DNA from: Flavobacteriales bacterium
Lineage (GTDB): Bacteria; Bacteroidota; Bacteroidia; Flavobacteriales_D; Parvicellaceae
Length of the DNA: 64,000 nt
Direction of reading: 5' to 3'
Assembly (NCBI GenBank): GCA_029251405.1
Contig: JAQXDK010000016.1
Location: 62,001-126,000 of the forward strand
Position numbers and translations under genes: made by a program. Positions 46,482-55,556 of this stretch are shown one piece after another (position 1 is the first letter of the stretch; the number at the start of each line of letters is the position of its first letter). The notes under the pieces were generated by a model. It did not search any database, was not told the DNA's origin, and saw only the letters and a program-made list of their open reading frames with translations.

Positions 46482-47281
46482 TTTTCAATAGCTTTTCTTA
46501 CGGTCCCGTATTTTTTTATAAGTTGTTGAGCTTCTTTTAATTCTAAATTGGTTTCTTCCATCACCATTTTCTCTGCTCGAGAAACCAACTTATTGTTTGA
46601 AAGTTGCATATCTACCATTTTATTACCCTTAATTTTTCCAAGTTGAATCATTAAGGTAGTAGATATCATATTTAGAACTAATTTTTGCGCTGTTCCCGAC
46701 TTCATTCTAGTACTTCCAGTTACAAATTCAGGTCCAACAATTGGTATTATAGAACATTGAGCAATTTTGTCTAATGGGCTTTCGGGATTGCAACTTATAC
46801 ACCCAGTAAAAATATTATGGTTATTACTTTCTTTTAATGCCCCAATTACGTAAGGTGTAGTTCCGGATGCTGCAATTCCTATTACACTATCCAATTCATT
46901 AATATTATGTTTTTTTAAATCCAACCAACCCTGAGAAAGATCATCTTCTGCAAATTCTACAGCTTTTCTTATTGCAAGGTCACCACCAGCAATTATTCCA
47001 ATTACTAAATTATCAGAAACACCAAATGTAGGAGGGCATTCACTTGCATCAACTACTCCTAATCTACCACTTGTACCGGCACCAATATAGAATAGTCTAC
47101 CACCCAATTTCATTTTTTTAGAAATCTGATTAACTAGGAAGTTAATTTTTGGTATTACTTTTTGAACAGCAGTGGCGACTTTTTGATCTTCTAGATTTAT
47201 ATTAGTTAACAACTCATTAATACTTTGCTTTTCTAAGTTGTTGTGGTGGGATACTTGTTCAGTAATTTTTTTAAAACCCAT
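46472..47281 (-). CDS. murQ: N-acetylmuramic acid 6-phosphate etherase
   Basis: Cleaves the lactyl ether of MurNAc-6-phosphate to GlcNAc-6-phosphate in peptidoglycan recycling. SIS-domain protein of 269 residues with the family signature GRLFYIGAGTSGRLGVVDASECPPTFG, IIAGGDLAIRKAVEFAEDD (with the catalytic Glu), IGIAASGTTPYV, and GPEFVTGSTRMKSGTAQKLVLN. No amgK, nagA or transporter lies nearby, so the source of MurNAc-6-P is not shown here. Confidence 0.95.
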   Translation of the reverse strand: MGFKKITEQVSHHNNLEKQSINELLTNINLEDQKVATAVQKVIPKINFLVNQISKKMKLGGRLFYIGAGTSGRLGVVDASECPPTFGVSDNLVIGIIAGGDLAIRKAVEFAEDDLSQGWLDLKKHNINELDSVIGIAASGTTPYVIGALKESNNHNIFTGCISCNPESPLDKIAQCSIIPIVGPEFVTGSTRMKSGTAQKLVLNMISTTLMIQLGKIKGNKMVDMQLSNNKLVSRAEKMVMEETNLELKEAQQLIKKYGTVRKAIENYK

Positions 47282-47384
47282 TTTTTGTCATCTTATTTAT
47301 GAATGTTGAAAAATTAAGTTATACAATTATTACTATTATCTATCCTTATTTGGTAATTTGTTTAAATATATATAATATCACGAA

Positions 47385-47837
47385 ATGTTAAAAGAAGGAG
47401 ATAATGCACCAAATTTTAAAGGACTGGATCAGAATGAAAAATCAATCCAATTAAGCGACTTTTCAGCAAAAAAAATAGTTCTTTATTTTTACCCCAAAGA
47501 CGACACCCCTGGATGTACCAAAGAAGCTTGCAACCTTAGAGATAACTATACTAGTTTAATAAAAGATGGTTATGCTGTAATAGGTGTAAGCGCAGATAAT
47601 TCCGCTAAACATTCAAAATTTATTACTAAATATGATTTGCCTTTTTCTTTAATTGCGGATACTGAAAAAGCGGTAATAAATAGTTACGAGTGTTGGGGGC
47701 CAAAGAAATTTATGGGAAGAGAATATGAAGGTATACTAAGAAAAACATTTATTATTGAAAATAATAAAATTGTTAAAATATTTGAAAAAGTAAAAACAAC
47801 AGATCATTACCAACAAATTATAGAGGCCCTAAAGTAG
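47385..47837 (+). CDS. bcp: Thioredoxin-dependent peroxiredoxin Bcp
   Basis: Reduces hydroperoxides using a peroxidatic Cys. It has 150 residues with the PrxQ/Bcp signature YFYPKDDTPGCTKEACNLRDNY, in which the second Cys five residues later is the resolving one. GVSADNSAKHSKFITKYDLPFSLIAD is the family core. Precedes recA by about 50 bp. Confidence 0.95.
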   Translation: MLKEGDNAPNFKGLDQNEKSIQLSDFSAKKIVLYFYPKDDTPGCTKEACNLRDNYTSLIKDGYAVIGVSADNSAKHSKFITKYDLPFSLIADTEKAVINSYECWGPKKFMGREYEGILRKTFIIENNKIVKIFEKVKTTDHYQQIIEALK

Positions 47838-47888
47838 TACGTAAAACGATTACGTTGCTAATTTATAAATTGCTTTAAATTGAAAAAA

Positions 47889-48884
47889 ATGGAAGACATA
47901 AGTAAAGAAAAATTAAAAGCCCTACAGGCTACCCTTGACAGATTAGATAAATCCTACGGTAAGGGATCTGTTATGAGATTGGGAGATGAGCCAGTTGAGA
48001 AAATTGAAGTAATTAAAACAGGTTCAGTTACACTAAATAGAGCATTAGGAGTTGGAGGCTTTCCAAAAGGTAGAGTAGTAGAAATATACGGACCAGAATC
48101 TTCCGGTAAAACCACACTAGCGATACATGCAATTGCCGAAGCTCAAAAAACTGGAGGTATAGCTGCTATAATTGATGCTGAGCATGCTTTTGATCAGTTT
48201 TATGCTAAAAATCTTGGAGTTGACATTGATAATTTGTTAATTTCTCAGCCAGATAATGGTGAACAAGCTCTTGAAATAGCAGATAACTTAATAAGGTCAG
48301 GTGCTATAGATATTTTAGTAATAGACTCTGTTGCAGCACTTACTCCTAAAGCTGAAATCGAAGGCGAAATGGGTGATAACCAAATGGGGCTCCAAGCAAG
48401 ATTAATGTCAAAGGCCTTGAGAAAATTAACCGGAAGTATTAGTAAAGCAAATACCTGTTGTATTTTCATAAATCAGTTAAGAGAAAAGATAGGAGTTATG
48501 TTTGGTAATCCAGAAACAACTACTGGCGGTAATGCACTGAAATTTTATTCTTCTGTAAGAATTGATATTAGAAGATCAAGTGCTATCAAAAATGCAGATA
48601 AAGTAATTGGCAACAGAACAAGAGTAAAAGTTGTTAAAAACAAAGTTGCTCCTCCTTTTCAGCAAGCAGAATTTGATATCATGTATGGAGAAGGAATTTC
48701 TAAAACAGGTGAGATAATTGATTTAGGTGTTGAAATGAATATTATTAATAAATCTGGTTCTTGGTATTCCTACGGAGATACTAAATTAGGCCAGGGCAGA
48801 GACGCTGTTAAAGAAATATTATTCGATAATCTAGAACTGTTAGAAGAACTTGAAAATAAGATTACTGACCAGCTCAATAATTAA
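47889..48884 (+). CDS. recA: Recombinase RecA
   Basis: ATP-dependent strand-exchange protein, 331 residues. Walker A GPESSGKT is at residues 68-75; the Walker B-like [11 protein letters not shown], the [25 protein letters not shown] loop and the ICINQLREK-type block ([13 protein letters not shown]) are present. The ATG at 47889 gives [12 protein letters not shown], typical of the family; a TTG nine bases upstream is less likely. A strong terminator follows after 19 bp. Confidence 0.98.
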   Translation: MEDISKEKLKALQATLDRLDKSYGKGSVMRLGDEPVEKIEVIKTGSVTLNRALGVGGFPKGRVVEIYGPESSGKTTLAIHAIAEAQKTGGIAAIIDAEHAFDQFYAKNLGVDIDNLLISQPDNGEQALEIADNLIRSGAIDILVIDSVAALTPKAEIEGEMGDNQMGLQARLMSKALRKLTGSISKANTCCIFINQLREKIGVMFGNPETTTGGNALKFYSSVRIDIRRSSAIKNADKVIGNRTRVKVVKNKVAPPFQQAEFDIMYGEGISKTGEIIDLGVEMNIINKSGSWYSYGDTKLGQGRDAVKEILFDNLELLEELENKITDQLNN

Positions 48885-48903
48885 TAAAACTTTAACTAAT
48901 TTT

Positions 48904-48926
48904 AAGGCCCGTTAAGGGCCTTTTTT
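48904..48926 (+). terminator. Terminator after recA, abutting the next start
   Basis: AAGGCCC-GTTAA-GGGCCTT forms a 7-bp G/C-rich stem, then a T tract to 48926. The ATG of the TPR lipoprotein begins at 48927, immediately after the T run, so that gene has no leader of its own between terminator and start. Confidence 0.85.
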
Positions 48927-49985
48927 ATGAAATATATAATTATTCTTTTTCTATTTATTAGTAGTTGCTCTACTAAAACATCTAAACAAAGTTCATCTGA
49001 GATTATTTCGTCCGATAAATCTGAAATAGATCAAAATTATGAAATTCAGAATTTATACGATATTGATAAAGAAATTATCAAAAACCCAAAGAGTCCAAAT
49101 GTATATTTAAAAAGAGCTCTTTATTATCAGAAAAAAAGAAATTTTCAAGCTGCTTTAACTGATATAAACAGGGCGTTAAGTATAACTCCAGATGTCTCTT
49201 TTTTAAAATACCACAAAGCTGCAATACTCTATGAATTGGCAGTTTTAAAACAAGATGTTAGTCTAATTGACGAATCAAAAATATATTTAGATAACTGTAT
49301 AAAAGAAGATCAAGAAATTATTTCTGCAAGGTTACTGAGAGCAAAGATTTATTTATTTGAAAAAAAAACAGAGGAAGCCATAAAGTTGGTTAACCAAGTT
49401 TTAAAAGTTGAGAAACGAGTAGCAGAAGCTTATCTGATAAAAGGAATGGTTTATCATTATTTGGGTAATAATAAGCTGGCCAGTTCGTCTTATCAAACAG
49501 CAATTGAAGTAGATCCTAACTACTACGATGCCTATATTCATATGGGTATGATTTCTGAAATTTCTGACAATTATAATGCTGTGGATTATTATAACTCAGC
49601 TATCGAAATTGAACCTAATAATATAGAAGGATATCGAAATAAGGGATTGTATTACCATTTTAACTCAGAATACAATAGTGCTCGAAAAGAATTTAAAAAT
49701 ATCATCAATATTGATTCAATGTTTGAAGAAACGTACTTCAATATTGGAAATACTTTTTTAGGTGAATATGATCAAAATAAAGAAGATTTCATTCTTGATT
49801 CTGCATTTTATTATTTTTTAAAAGCAGTAGATATAAATCCATTCTATGTACAAGCAATTCATAATATTGGGTTGTGCTATGAAGTGAAAGACGATATATC
49901 TAAAGCAAAAAAATACTACAATAGAGCAATTAATATTGATAATAATTACCGTCCTTCATTAAATGCTTTAAATGATCTTGATTAA
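48927..49985 (+). CDS. TPR-repeat lipoprotein
   Basis: A 352-residue predicted lipoprotein (MKYIIILFLFISSCSTK, Cys at residue 14). About seven tetratricopeptide repeats follow, for example the units at SPNVYLKRALYYQKKRNFQAALTDI, VAEAYLIKGMVYHYLGNN, and FEETYFNIGNTFL. The protein is probably an outer-membrane-facing scaffold, since TPRs mediate protein contacts. Its ATG touches the recA terminator, and its stop overlaps the convergent serine hydrolase by 4 bp. Confidence 0.85.
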   Translation: MKYIIILFLFISSCSTKTSKQSSSEIISSDKSEIDQNYEIQNLYDIDKEIIKNPKSPNVYLKRALYYQKKRNFQAALTDINRALSITPDVSFLKYHKAAILYELAVLKQDVSLIDESKIYLDNCIKEDQEIISARLLRAKIYLFEKKTEEAIKLVNQVLKVEKRVAEAYLIKGMVYHYLGNNKLASSSYQTAIEVDPNYYDAYIHMGMISEISDNYNAVDYYNSAIEIEPNNIEGYRNKGLYYHFNSEYNSARKEFKNIINIDSMFEETYFNIGNTFLGEYDQNKEDFILDSAFYYFLKAVDINPFYVQAIHNIGLCYEVKDDISKAKKYYNRAINIDNNYRPSLNALNDLD

Positions 49986-51115
49986 TTTATAAGCTGTATA
50001 AGTTGGTTAATATTTAAAAACCTTCCCCTTTTTACGTTGTTTAGGACAATGATGGTTTGGTCTTTTTCCAAAACTTTTATAAAATAGGATCTAAACCCTT
50101 TCCACCAACCTGTATGATATACGATTTTACCATAATCCTTATGGTCTTTTAATCTAAATCCGTAGCCATAATTTTTATTTATTTTATAGTTTTTATTCAT
50201 TTTACTGAAAGCTAATTTTTTTAAACTGTCACTAATTAAAATATTTTGCTCTAATGCTCTGTCAAATTTTAGCAAATCCAATGTGGTTGAATAAATCCCT
50301 TTATCTCCAACAACTCCATTTAGATAGACATCTTCCCACGGAGTTCTATTTTCATATCCTTGAGCAGGATAAATTAATTCTTCAGAATTAGTTCTATCAT
50401 ATACTACACTACTATTCATTCCAATTAAATTGAAAATATTATTTTTAATATATTTCTTAAATGTATTACCAGTTATTTTCTCAACAATAGAGGCCAATAA
50501 TAAAAAATTAGTGTTGCAATAATAGTATCTCCGATTAGGTGGGTAGTTTTTTAGAGGTTTGATTTTGGATATAATTTTTAATACATCGTTATTACTTATA
50601 GTTTTTGTTTTGTCTGGCCATACCTCACTTGGGTTGTCACAAAAATGTGTATACTGACTTAAACCCGATCTGTGTGATAAAAGTTGATGAATAGTAATTC
50701 CATCATATGGAAAGTCTGAAAAAAATTGATTAATGGTGTCGTTCAGACTTAATTTACCATCTTGTATTAATTGTAATACAGCAATTGCTGTAAATGGTTT
50801 AGAAACTGAAGCTAACTGAAATGTATGTTGTTCTGTTAGCTCTTCTTTTTTTGAAATATTAGCGTATCCATAGCTTTCTTTTGAAATAATATTTCCATTT
50901 TCTGCAAATAAAATATTTCCATTAAATTGATTTTTTTTAAACTTTTTATAAAAAAAGGACTCTACTTTAACTTTTCTATCGTCATTTTTTAGATTTTTAA
51001 ATTCACTTATGGATGTGTTGATTTTATTTTTTTTAGATTTTTTCTTACTCTCATTGTTATTACATGAAATGGTAATTAGAAAAGAAATAAGAAAAATACT
51101 ATATCGATTTATCAT
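49982..51115 (-). CDS. Beta-lactamase class C-like serine hydrolase, lipoprotein
   Basis: A 377-residue predicted lipoprotein (signal ending FLITISCNN). Class C beta-lactamase/DD-peptidase fold motifs are SVSKPFTA with the nucleophilic Ser of SxxK, YYYCNTNF as the Tyr-x-Asn, and HTGWWKG in place of the KTG. Such proteins may be peptidases, esterases or peptidoglycan hydrolases; there is no sign of resistance function. It is not in an operon with either neighbour (52 bp gap to the flavoprotein). Confidence 0.85.
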   Translation of the reverse strand: MINRYSIFLISFLITISCNNNESKKKSKKNKINTSISEFKNLKNDDRKVKVESFFYKKFKKNQFNGNILFAENGNIISKESYGYANISKKEELTEQHTFQLASVSKPFTAIAVLQLIQDGKLSLNDTINQFFSDFPYDGITIHQLLSHRSGLSQYTHFCDNPSEVWPDKTKTISNNDVLKIISKIKPLKNYPPNRRYYYCNTNFLLLASIVEKITGNTFKKYIKNNIFNLIGMNSSVVYDRTNSEELIYPAQGYENRTPWEDVYLNGVVGDKGIYSTTLDLLKFDRALEQNILISDSLKKLAFSKMNKNYKINKNYGYGFRLKDHKDYGKIVYHTGWWKGFRSYFIKVLEKDQTIIVLNNVKRGRFLNINQLIQLIN

Positions 51116-51160
51116 TTTAATTTTGTCTGTATTGAATTTGGAATGTGTTTTAAAAAGATT

Positions 51161-52654
51161 TTAGAGTCTTTGAAGATTCTCAATTTGGTTTCCTAATCTT
51201 CTGTAGCACCAAAGTTTATCTTTAAAGATAGAAGACTTAAAAATAGACTTATTAAGTAACATTCTAACACACTCTTGAATTCCTTCAATTATGGAAGGGT
51301 GGGGGTGAACCATTTCTGCTAATTCTTGAATGTTTTTATCCATTTTCATTAGCAGACCAATTCCTTGAATAGTGCTAGATGCATGCTCTCCAACAGCTCT
51401 CATCCCTAAAATTTTCATTTTATCATCGTCCGTAACAATGATTTTGAAAAACCCTTCAGTTTTTCGCATAGCAATAGCTCTTGCAATACAAGAGTAATCC
51501 AATTTAACAACTTTAACTGGGATGTTTTCTTCAATACAAGTTTTTTCATTGATTCCGACAGAGGCGACTTCGGGTTGAAGAAACATGATAGTACATATGT
51601 TTTTGTAGTTTATTGGATAGTATTTTTTAGAGAAAATTCTTTCAACGGCGTAACGACCTTCTAGTTCTCCTACATTCACTAACGATATGTGACCACTAGC
51701 ATCTCCAACAACATAAATATTGGGAATATTTGTTTGGGTGTCTACATCACCAATATGAACACCTCTTTTACTCAAAGTTACACCAGCATTCTCCATTTTT
51801 AAACCTTCTATACAAAGTTTTCTTCCAACAGATAAAAGGGCTTTTTCTACACGAATCACCTCTTTAGTCCCGTCTTTATAAGATAATTCGTATTCTACTT
51901 CACCATCTTTAATTTCAAGTCTTTCTAACTGAGCTTTATTATGAATAGTAACTCCTTTTTCTTTTAGGTTTTTACTAATTAAGTCAGATATGTCGTTGTC
52001 TTCAAAAGGTAAAATTCTATCAGATCTGTCAATTAAATAAACCTTTGTTTTCCCAAAGTTTGAGAAAATAGTAGCATATTCACATCCAATTACACCTGCT
52101 CCAACTATAACCATCGATTTTGGAAAACTTTTCATGTGATCAACGCCATCACTGGTCATTATTACTTTCTCGTCAACTTCAATGTTGGGCAAGGTCCTTG
52201 GTTTACTTCCTGTAGCAATAATGATATTTTCAGCATAAATTACTTTTTTTTCACCATTTGCTTTTTTAATCTCCACATGATGGCTATCAACAAATGTTCC
52301 TAACCCTCTTTCATATTTGAAAATATTGTTTAGAGCTTCTGACTGTAGTAACTTTAAATGACAGGAATATTGAAATTTCCTGTCAAAGGTTGCATCCATA
52401 AGATTTTTCTGAACATCTTCCCAAGACAAATCAACAGCTTTTCTTCCTGCAGATTTAATACCTTCATTAATTGTTCTTAACTTTTGAGACAACTCCCACA
52501 TGGTTTTAGAAGAAAGAGCTCCATTATACAGACCTGCACCTCCAACTTTATCTTTTTCTATTAAAACTGTTCTCTTTCCAAAATCAACAGCTCTCATAGC
52601 TGCTGCATATCCAGAAGGTCCGGCCCCAATTATACATAAATCATATTGCTCCAT
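51161..52654 (-). CDS. FAD pyridine nucleotide-disulfide-family oxidoreductase lacking the redox disulfide (SthA-like)
   Basis: A 497-residue flavoprotein with the fold of dihydrolipoamide dehydrogenase: FAD motif LCIIGAGPSGYAAAMRA, NAD motif MVIVGAGVIGCEYA, FAD-binding TNIPNIYVVGDAS and the C-terminal VHPHPSIIEGIQE containing the His-Glu pair. At the place of the redox CxxxxC the sequence is GGAGLYNGALSSK (G41 and A46), so no active disulfide can form. That points to a transhydrogenase-like or other hydride-transfer role rather than lipoamide reduction. The ATG at 52654 starts MEQYDLCIIG; an upstream in-frame ATG at 52693 is less likely. Confidence 0.85.
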   Translation of the reverse strand: MEQYDLCIIGAGPSGYAAAMRAVDFGKRTVLIEKDKVGGAGLYNGALSSKTMWELSQKLRTINEGIKSAGRKAVDLSWEDVQKNLMDATFDRKFQYSCHLKLLQSEALNNIFKYERGLGTFVDSHHVEIKKANGEKKVIYAENIIIATGSKPRTLPNIEVDEKVIMTSDGVDHMKSFPKSMVIVGAGVIGCEYATIFSNFGKTKVYLIDRSDRILPFEDNDISDLISKNLKEKGVTIHNKAQLERLEIKDGEVEYELSYKDGTKEVIRVEKALLSVGRKLCIEGLKMENAGVTLSKRGVHIGDVDTQTNIPNIYVVGDASGHISLVNVGELEGRYAVERIFSKKYYPINYKNICTIMFLQPEVASVGINEKTCIEENIPVKVVKLDYSCIARAIAMRKTEGFFKIIVTDDDKMKILGMRAVGEHASSTIQGIGLLMKMDKNIQELAEMVHPHPSIIEGIQECVRMLLNKSIFKSSIFKDKLWCYRRLGNQIENLQRL

Positions 52655-52707
52655 ATTATTTATATTTTTAAAATTGTTGGTTAAATTATTCATTCAGATA
52701 GATTCTT

Positions 52708-53262
52708 TTACAATTTAATATTTATTGATAACTGAGGTGCTATATAGCTAGATGGACATCCTGTTTGTAAAATTGGTTTTATTTGAAGTCCTAAATTATC
52801 GCTTATATCAAAAAGAAATAAATGTGCTTCTACATTAGCATCTATTATCTGTAGAACATATGCTCCAATAAAGGAAATAACAGATAAATCTCTTAATCTA
52901 CTATATTGATCTTGTATAATCTTTAAGTCACTTGAAGAGTACAATGGGTAATTCAACGGATTATTTCCATTATCTCTTCTATGTATTCTTTCATTCTTGA
53001 TTTTTTTAAACTCTTGATGATTGAAATTAATAAGATAAGTAGTGGAGCCAATAAAACCATAAATTATAGGTAATTTCCACCAAAGACGATTTTTGATATT
53101 TGTAGGTCTTATTTTATTGTTATTACATTGTCCTAGACCAGGAAGAATACAGGACATTAAAGTAGATTTTTTTGTAAAATTCACTTGTTTTGTCGAGTCG
53201 TTTAATTGACAAAAGGAATAGTTAGATAACAAAATAAAAAAGTATATTATAAATCTAAACAT
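52708..53262 (-). CDS. DUF5683 family membrane protein
   Basis: A 184-residue protein with an N-terminal signal segment and one or two membrane helices. It matches DUF5683, a family of Bacteroidota found beside parAB: LMSCILPGLGQ, WWKLPIIYGFIGSTTYL, and IGAYVLQIIDANVEAHLFLFDISD are its conserved parts. The ATG at 53262 overlaps the parB stop as TGATG; a TTG one codon upstream is the alternative. Function unknown, though its repeated position after parB suggests a link with cell envelope or segregation. Confidence 0.85.
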   Translation of the reverse strand: MFRFIIYFFILLSNYSFCQLNDSTKQVNFTKKSTLMSCILPGLGQCNNNKIRPTNIKNRLWWKLPIIYGFIGSTTYLINFNHQEFKKIKNERIHRRDNGNNPLNYPLYSSSDLKIIQDQYSRLRDLSVISFIGAYVLQIIDANVEAHLFLFDISDNLGLQIKPILQTGCPSSYIAPQLSINIKL

Positions 53263-54137
53263 CAATCAAAGTTATCTAGAATCTCGTTTAAATGATCTTG
53301 ATTTTTAAAATTTATAATTATTTGTCCATTACCCTTAATTTTCTTTTTGATAACTACTTTTGAATCCAGTTGAAATGAAATGTCATTTTGCATTCTTTTT
53401 TCATAATTACTAAGTGTATTTGCACTATTTTTTTTGGTTATAGTTTTTGATCTGAATATTTCTTCAGATTTTCTGACAGATAAATTATCAGATTTTATTT
53501 TTTCAAAAGCTTGAATCATATCAGATTCATCATTTAAAGAAAGTATGGCACGTGCATGTCCCATGCTTAATTCATTATCTCTTACCGCTTTTTGAATAAT
53601 AACGGGTAGTTTCAATAGTCTTAGAAAGTTGGTAATAGTCGATCTGTCTTTACTTACTTTTTCACTTAATTCAAGGTGTGTTAACTGGCATTCATCGATT
53701 AATCTTTGATAACTGAGACCTATTTCAATTGCGTTTAAATCCCGTCTTTGAATATTCTCCACAATTGCCATTTCTAACATTTTTTTGTCATCAGCAATTC
53801 TAATGAATGATGGAATTTCATTGACTCCAGCAATTTTTGCAGCTTGGTATCTTCTTTCTCCAGAGATAATCTGAAAATTATCTCTTCCCATTTTCCTAAC
53901 AGTAATGGGTTGAATTATTCCATGTTCTTTGATAGATTTTGATAATTCCTGTAGCGCATCTTTTTCAAAGTCTATTCTTGGCTGAAAGGGATTTGGGGTG
54001 ATGTTAGTAATGTCAATTCTTGAAATTGATCCAGCTTGGTAATTTTGTGGATTTTTAGATTTACTTGTAATATCTGTTTTGGCATTTTCAAGTAAAGCAC
54101 CTAAACCTTTCCCAAGAGCATTTTTCTTAGAAACCAT
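53262..54137 (-). CDS. parB: Chromosome-partitioning protein ParB
   Basis: Site-specific DNA-binding CTPase of the ParABS system. The N-terminal ParB/Srx domain has ITPNPFQPRIDFEKDALQELS, then GERRYQAAKIAG and AIVENIQRRDLNAIE; a central helix-turn-helix (LSEKVSKDRSTITNFLRLLKLP) recognises parS and the C-terminal region dimerises. 291 residues. Overlaps parA by 11 bp. Confidence 0.96.
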   Translation of the reverse strand: MVSKKNALGKGLGALLENAKTDITSKSKNPQNYQAGSISRIDITNITPNPFQPRIDFEKDALQELSKSIKEHGIIQPITVRKMGRDNFQIISGERRYQAAKIAGVNEIPSFIRIADDKKMLEMAIVENIQRRDLNAIEIGLSYQRLIDECQLTHLELSEKVSKDRSTITNFLRLLKLPVIIQKAVRDNELSMGHARAILSLNDESDMIQAFEKIKSDNLSVRKSEEIFRSKTITKKNSANTLSNYEKRMQNDISFQLDSKVVIKKKIKGNGQIIINFKNQDHLNEILDNFD

Positions 54138-54942
54138 TTAACTCTAAGTTTTTAGAAACAGAATCATTAGAATTGGATACTAAATTTTTATTGATTAACT
54201 CTTTAGCTAAGTTTAAATAGTTCACAGCACCTTTACTACTCGCATCGTGCATTATTATGGTTTCTCCGTGGCTTGGAGCTTCACCAAGTCTTGTGTTTCT
54301 GTGAATTATAGTATCGAATACAAGTTGTTGAAAGTGAATTTTAACCTCTTCAATAACTTGATTAGATAATCTTAGTCTTGTATCGTACATGGTTAATAGT
54401 ATTCCTTCAATATCTAAAGATTTGTTTAATCTACTTTGTACGATTTTAATAGTATTAAGCAGTTTTCCTAACCCTTCTAAAGCAAAATACTCGCATTGTA
54501 CTGGTATTATTACACTGTCAGATAATGTTAGAGCATTTAATGTTAGTAGACCTAAAGATGGTGAGCAATCTATGACAATATAATCGTATTCGTCTTTTAG
54601 ATGTGAAAAAATATTTTTAAAAACATATTCTCTTTCTTCTAAATTTATCATTTCAATTTCTGCACCTACCAAATCAATGTGGGAAGGCAGAAGGTCGAGG
54701 TTAGGACTTTTCGTACTTACAATTAATTCTTTTGGGTCTACACTATTAATGATACAGTCATAAATTCCTTGATTTATTTTTCTAGGTTCAAAACCAACTC
54801 CCGAAGTACAGTTTGCTTGAGGATCGGCATCTATTAGTAGGGTTTTTTTATCTAAAACTCCTAAACAAGCTGATAAATTTATTGCAGTAGTAGTTTTGCC
54901 TACTCCGCCTTTTTGATTGGCTATTGTTATGATTTTCCCCAT
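54127..54942 (-). CDS. parA: Chromosome-partitioning ATPase ParA (Soj)
   Basis: Deviant Walker ATPase (271 residues) with KGGVGKTTTAINLSACL at the N-terminus and LLIDADPQANCTSG and the DYIVIDCSPSLGLLT motif. It positions ParB-parS complexes on the nucleoid. The gene is the first of parA-parB-DUF5683. The 221-bp gap upstream of it (54943-55163) holds no visible gene, RNA or clear palindrome. Confidence 0.96.
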   Translation of the reverse strand: MGKIITIANQKGGVGKTTTAINLSACLGVLDKKTLLIDADPQANCTSGVGFEPRKINQGIYDCIINSVDPKELIVSTKSPNLDLLPSHIDLVGAEIEMINLEEREYVFKNIFSHLKDEYDYIVIDCSPSLGLLTLNALTLSDSVIIPVQCEYFALEGLGKLLNTIKIVQSRLNKSLDIEGILLTMYDTRLRLSNQVIEEVKIHFQQLVFDTIIHRNTRLGEAPSHGETIIMHDASSKGAVNYLNLAKELINKNLVSNSNDSVSKNLELNGF

Positions 54943-55163
54943 TTAATTTTTGATTAAATTATAACTAAAGTTAATACTATAAGTAGAAAAAAAATGAATT
55001 TAAAAATTCATTTTTAAACATAATTGTGTTTAAATATTAAAGAAGTGGGGTTTGTCCACATTTTAAAAAAATACTAGAAATATTTAAAAATATAAAATAC
55101 TGTAAACCAGTGAGATGAGAAAAAATATTTTTTAATTTGAGATGTTGAAAAGTAACTGATTTT

Positions 55164-55487
55164 TTAATCTAAATTTTTGAAAGATTTACTTTCTAGTGAG
55201 TCTCCATTGTTATCAGAAGTGGTTTCATTTAAAGAAACTACTTTTTCAACAACTTCAGAGAGACCATCTTTGAACTTGTCAAAGTCTTCCTTATATAGAA
55301 ATATCTTATGTTTTTCAAAATGGAAATTACCATCTTGGTCAAACTTTTTTTTGCTTTCTGTAATGGTTAAATAATGATCGCCCGACCTTGTAGATTTAAC
55401 ATCAAAGAAGTAGGTTCTTTTCCCAGCTCTTACAGATTTTGAAAAAATTTCATTTCTGTAGTTTTCGGTGTCTTTATTATCTTCCAT
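55164..55487 (-). CDS. DUF3276/PUR-domain nucleic-acid-binding protein
   Basis: A 107-residue cytosolic protein of the DUF3276 family, which has the PUR-alpha-like single-stranded DNA/RNA-binding fold. The core YRNEIFSKSVRAGKRTYFFDVKSTRSGDHYLTITESKKKF and KHKIFLYKEDFDKFKDGL are conserved. The C-terminus is disordered and acidic. Such proteins are small, abundant and nearly universal in Bacteroidota; a specific target is not known. Confidence 0.85.
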   Translation of the reverse strand: MEDNKDTENYRNEIFSKSVRAGKRTYFFDVKSTRSGDHYLTITESKKKFDQDGNFHFEKHKIFLYKEDFDKFKDGLSEVVEKVVSLNETTSDNNGDSLESKSFKNLD

Positions 55488-55556
55488 TTACATCTAGTTT
55501 ATTAATAGTACTGCAATATAATTAACCTTTTATTTATTTCTAAAAATATATAGAAA

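Noticed and set aside
47371-47376. TATAAT sequence before bcp as a sigma70-type promoter.
   Set aside because: Flavobacteria use TTG/TAnnTTTG promoters, and the -35 spacing was poor (15 bp).
53262-55163. A parS site near parAB.
   Set aside because: I looked for the TGTTTCACGTGAAACA-like palindrome in and around the locus and found none; parS sites can lie elsewhere.
54943-55163. Chromosome origin beside parA.
   Set aside because: Only one weak DnaA-box-like sequence (TTGTCCACA) was noticed, with no dnaA, gyrB or rpmH in the window.
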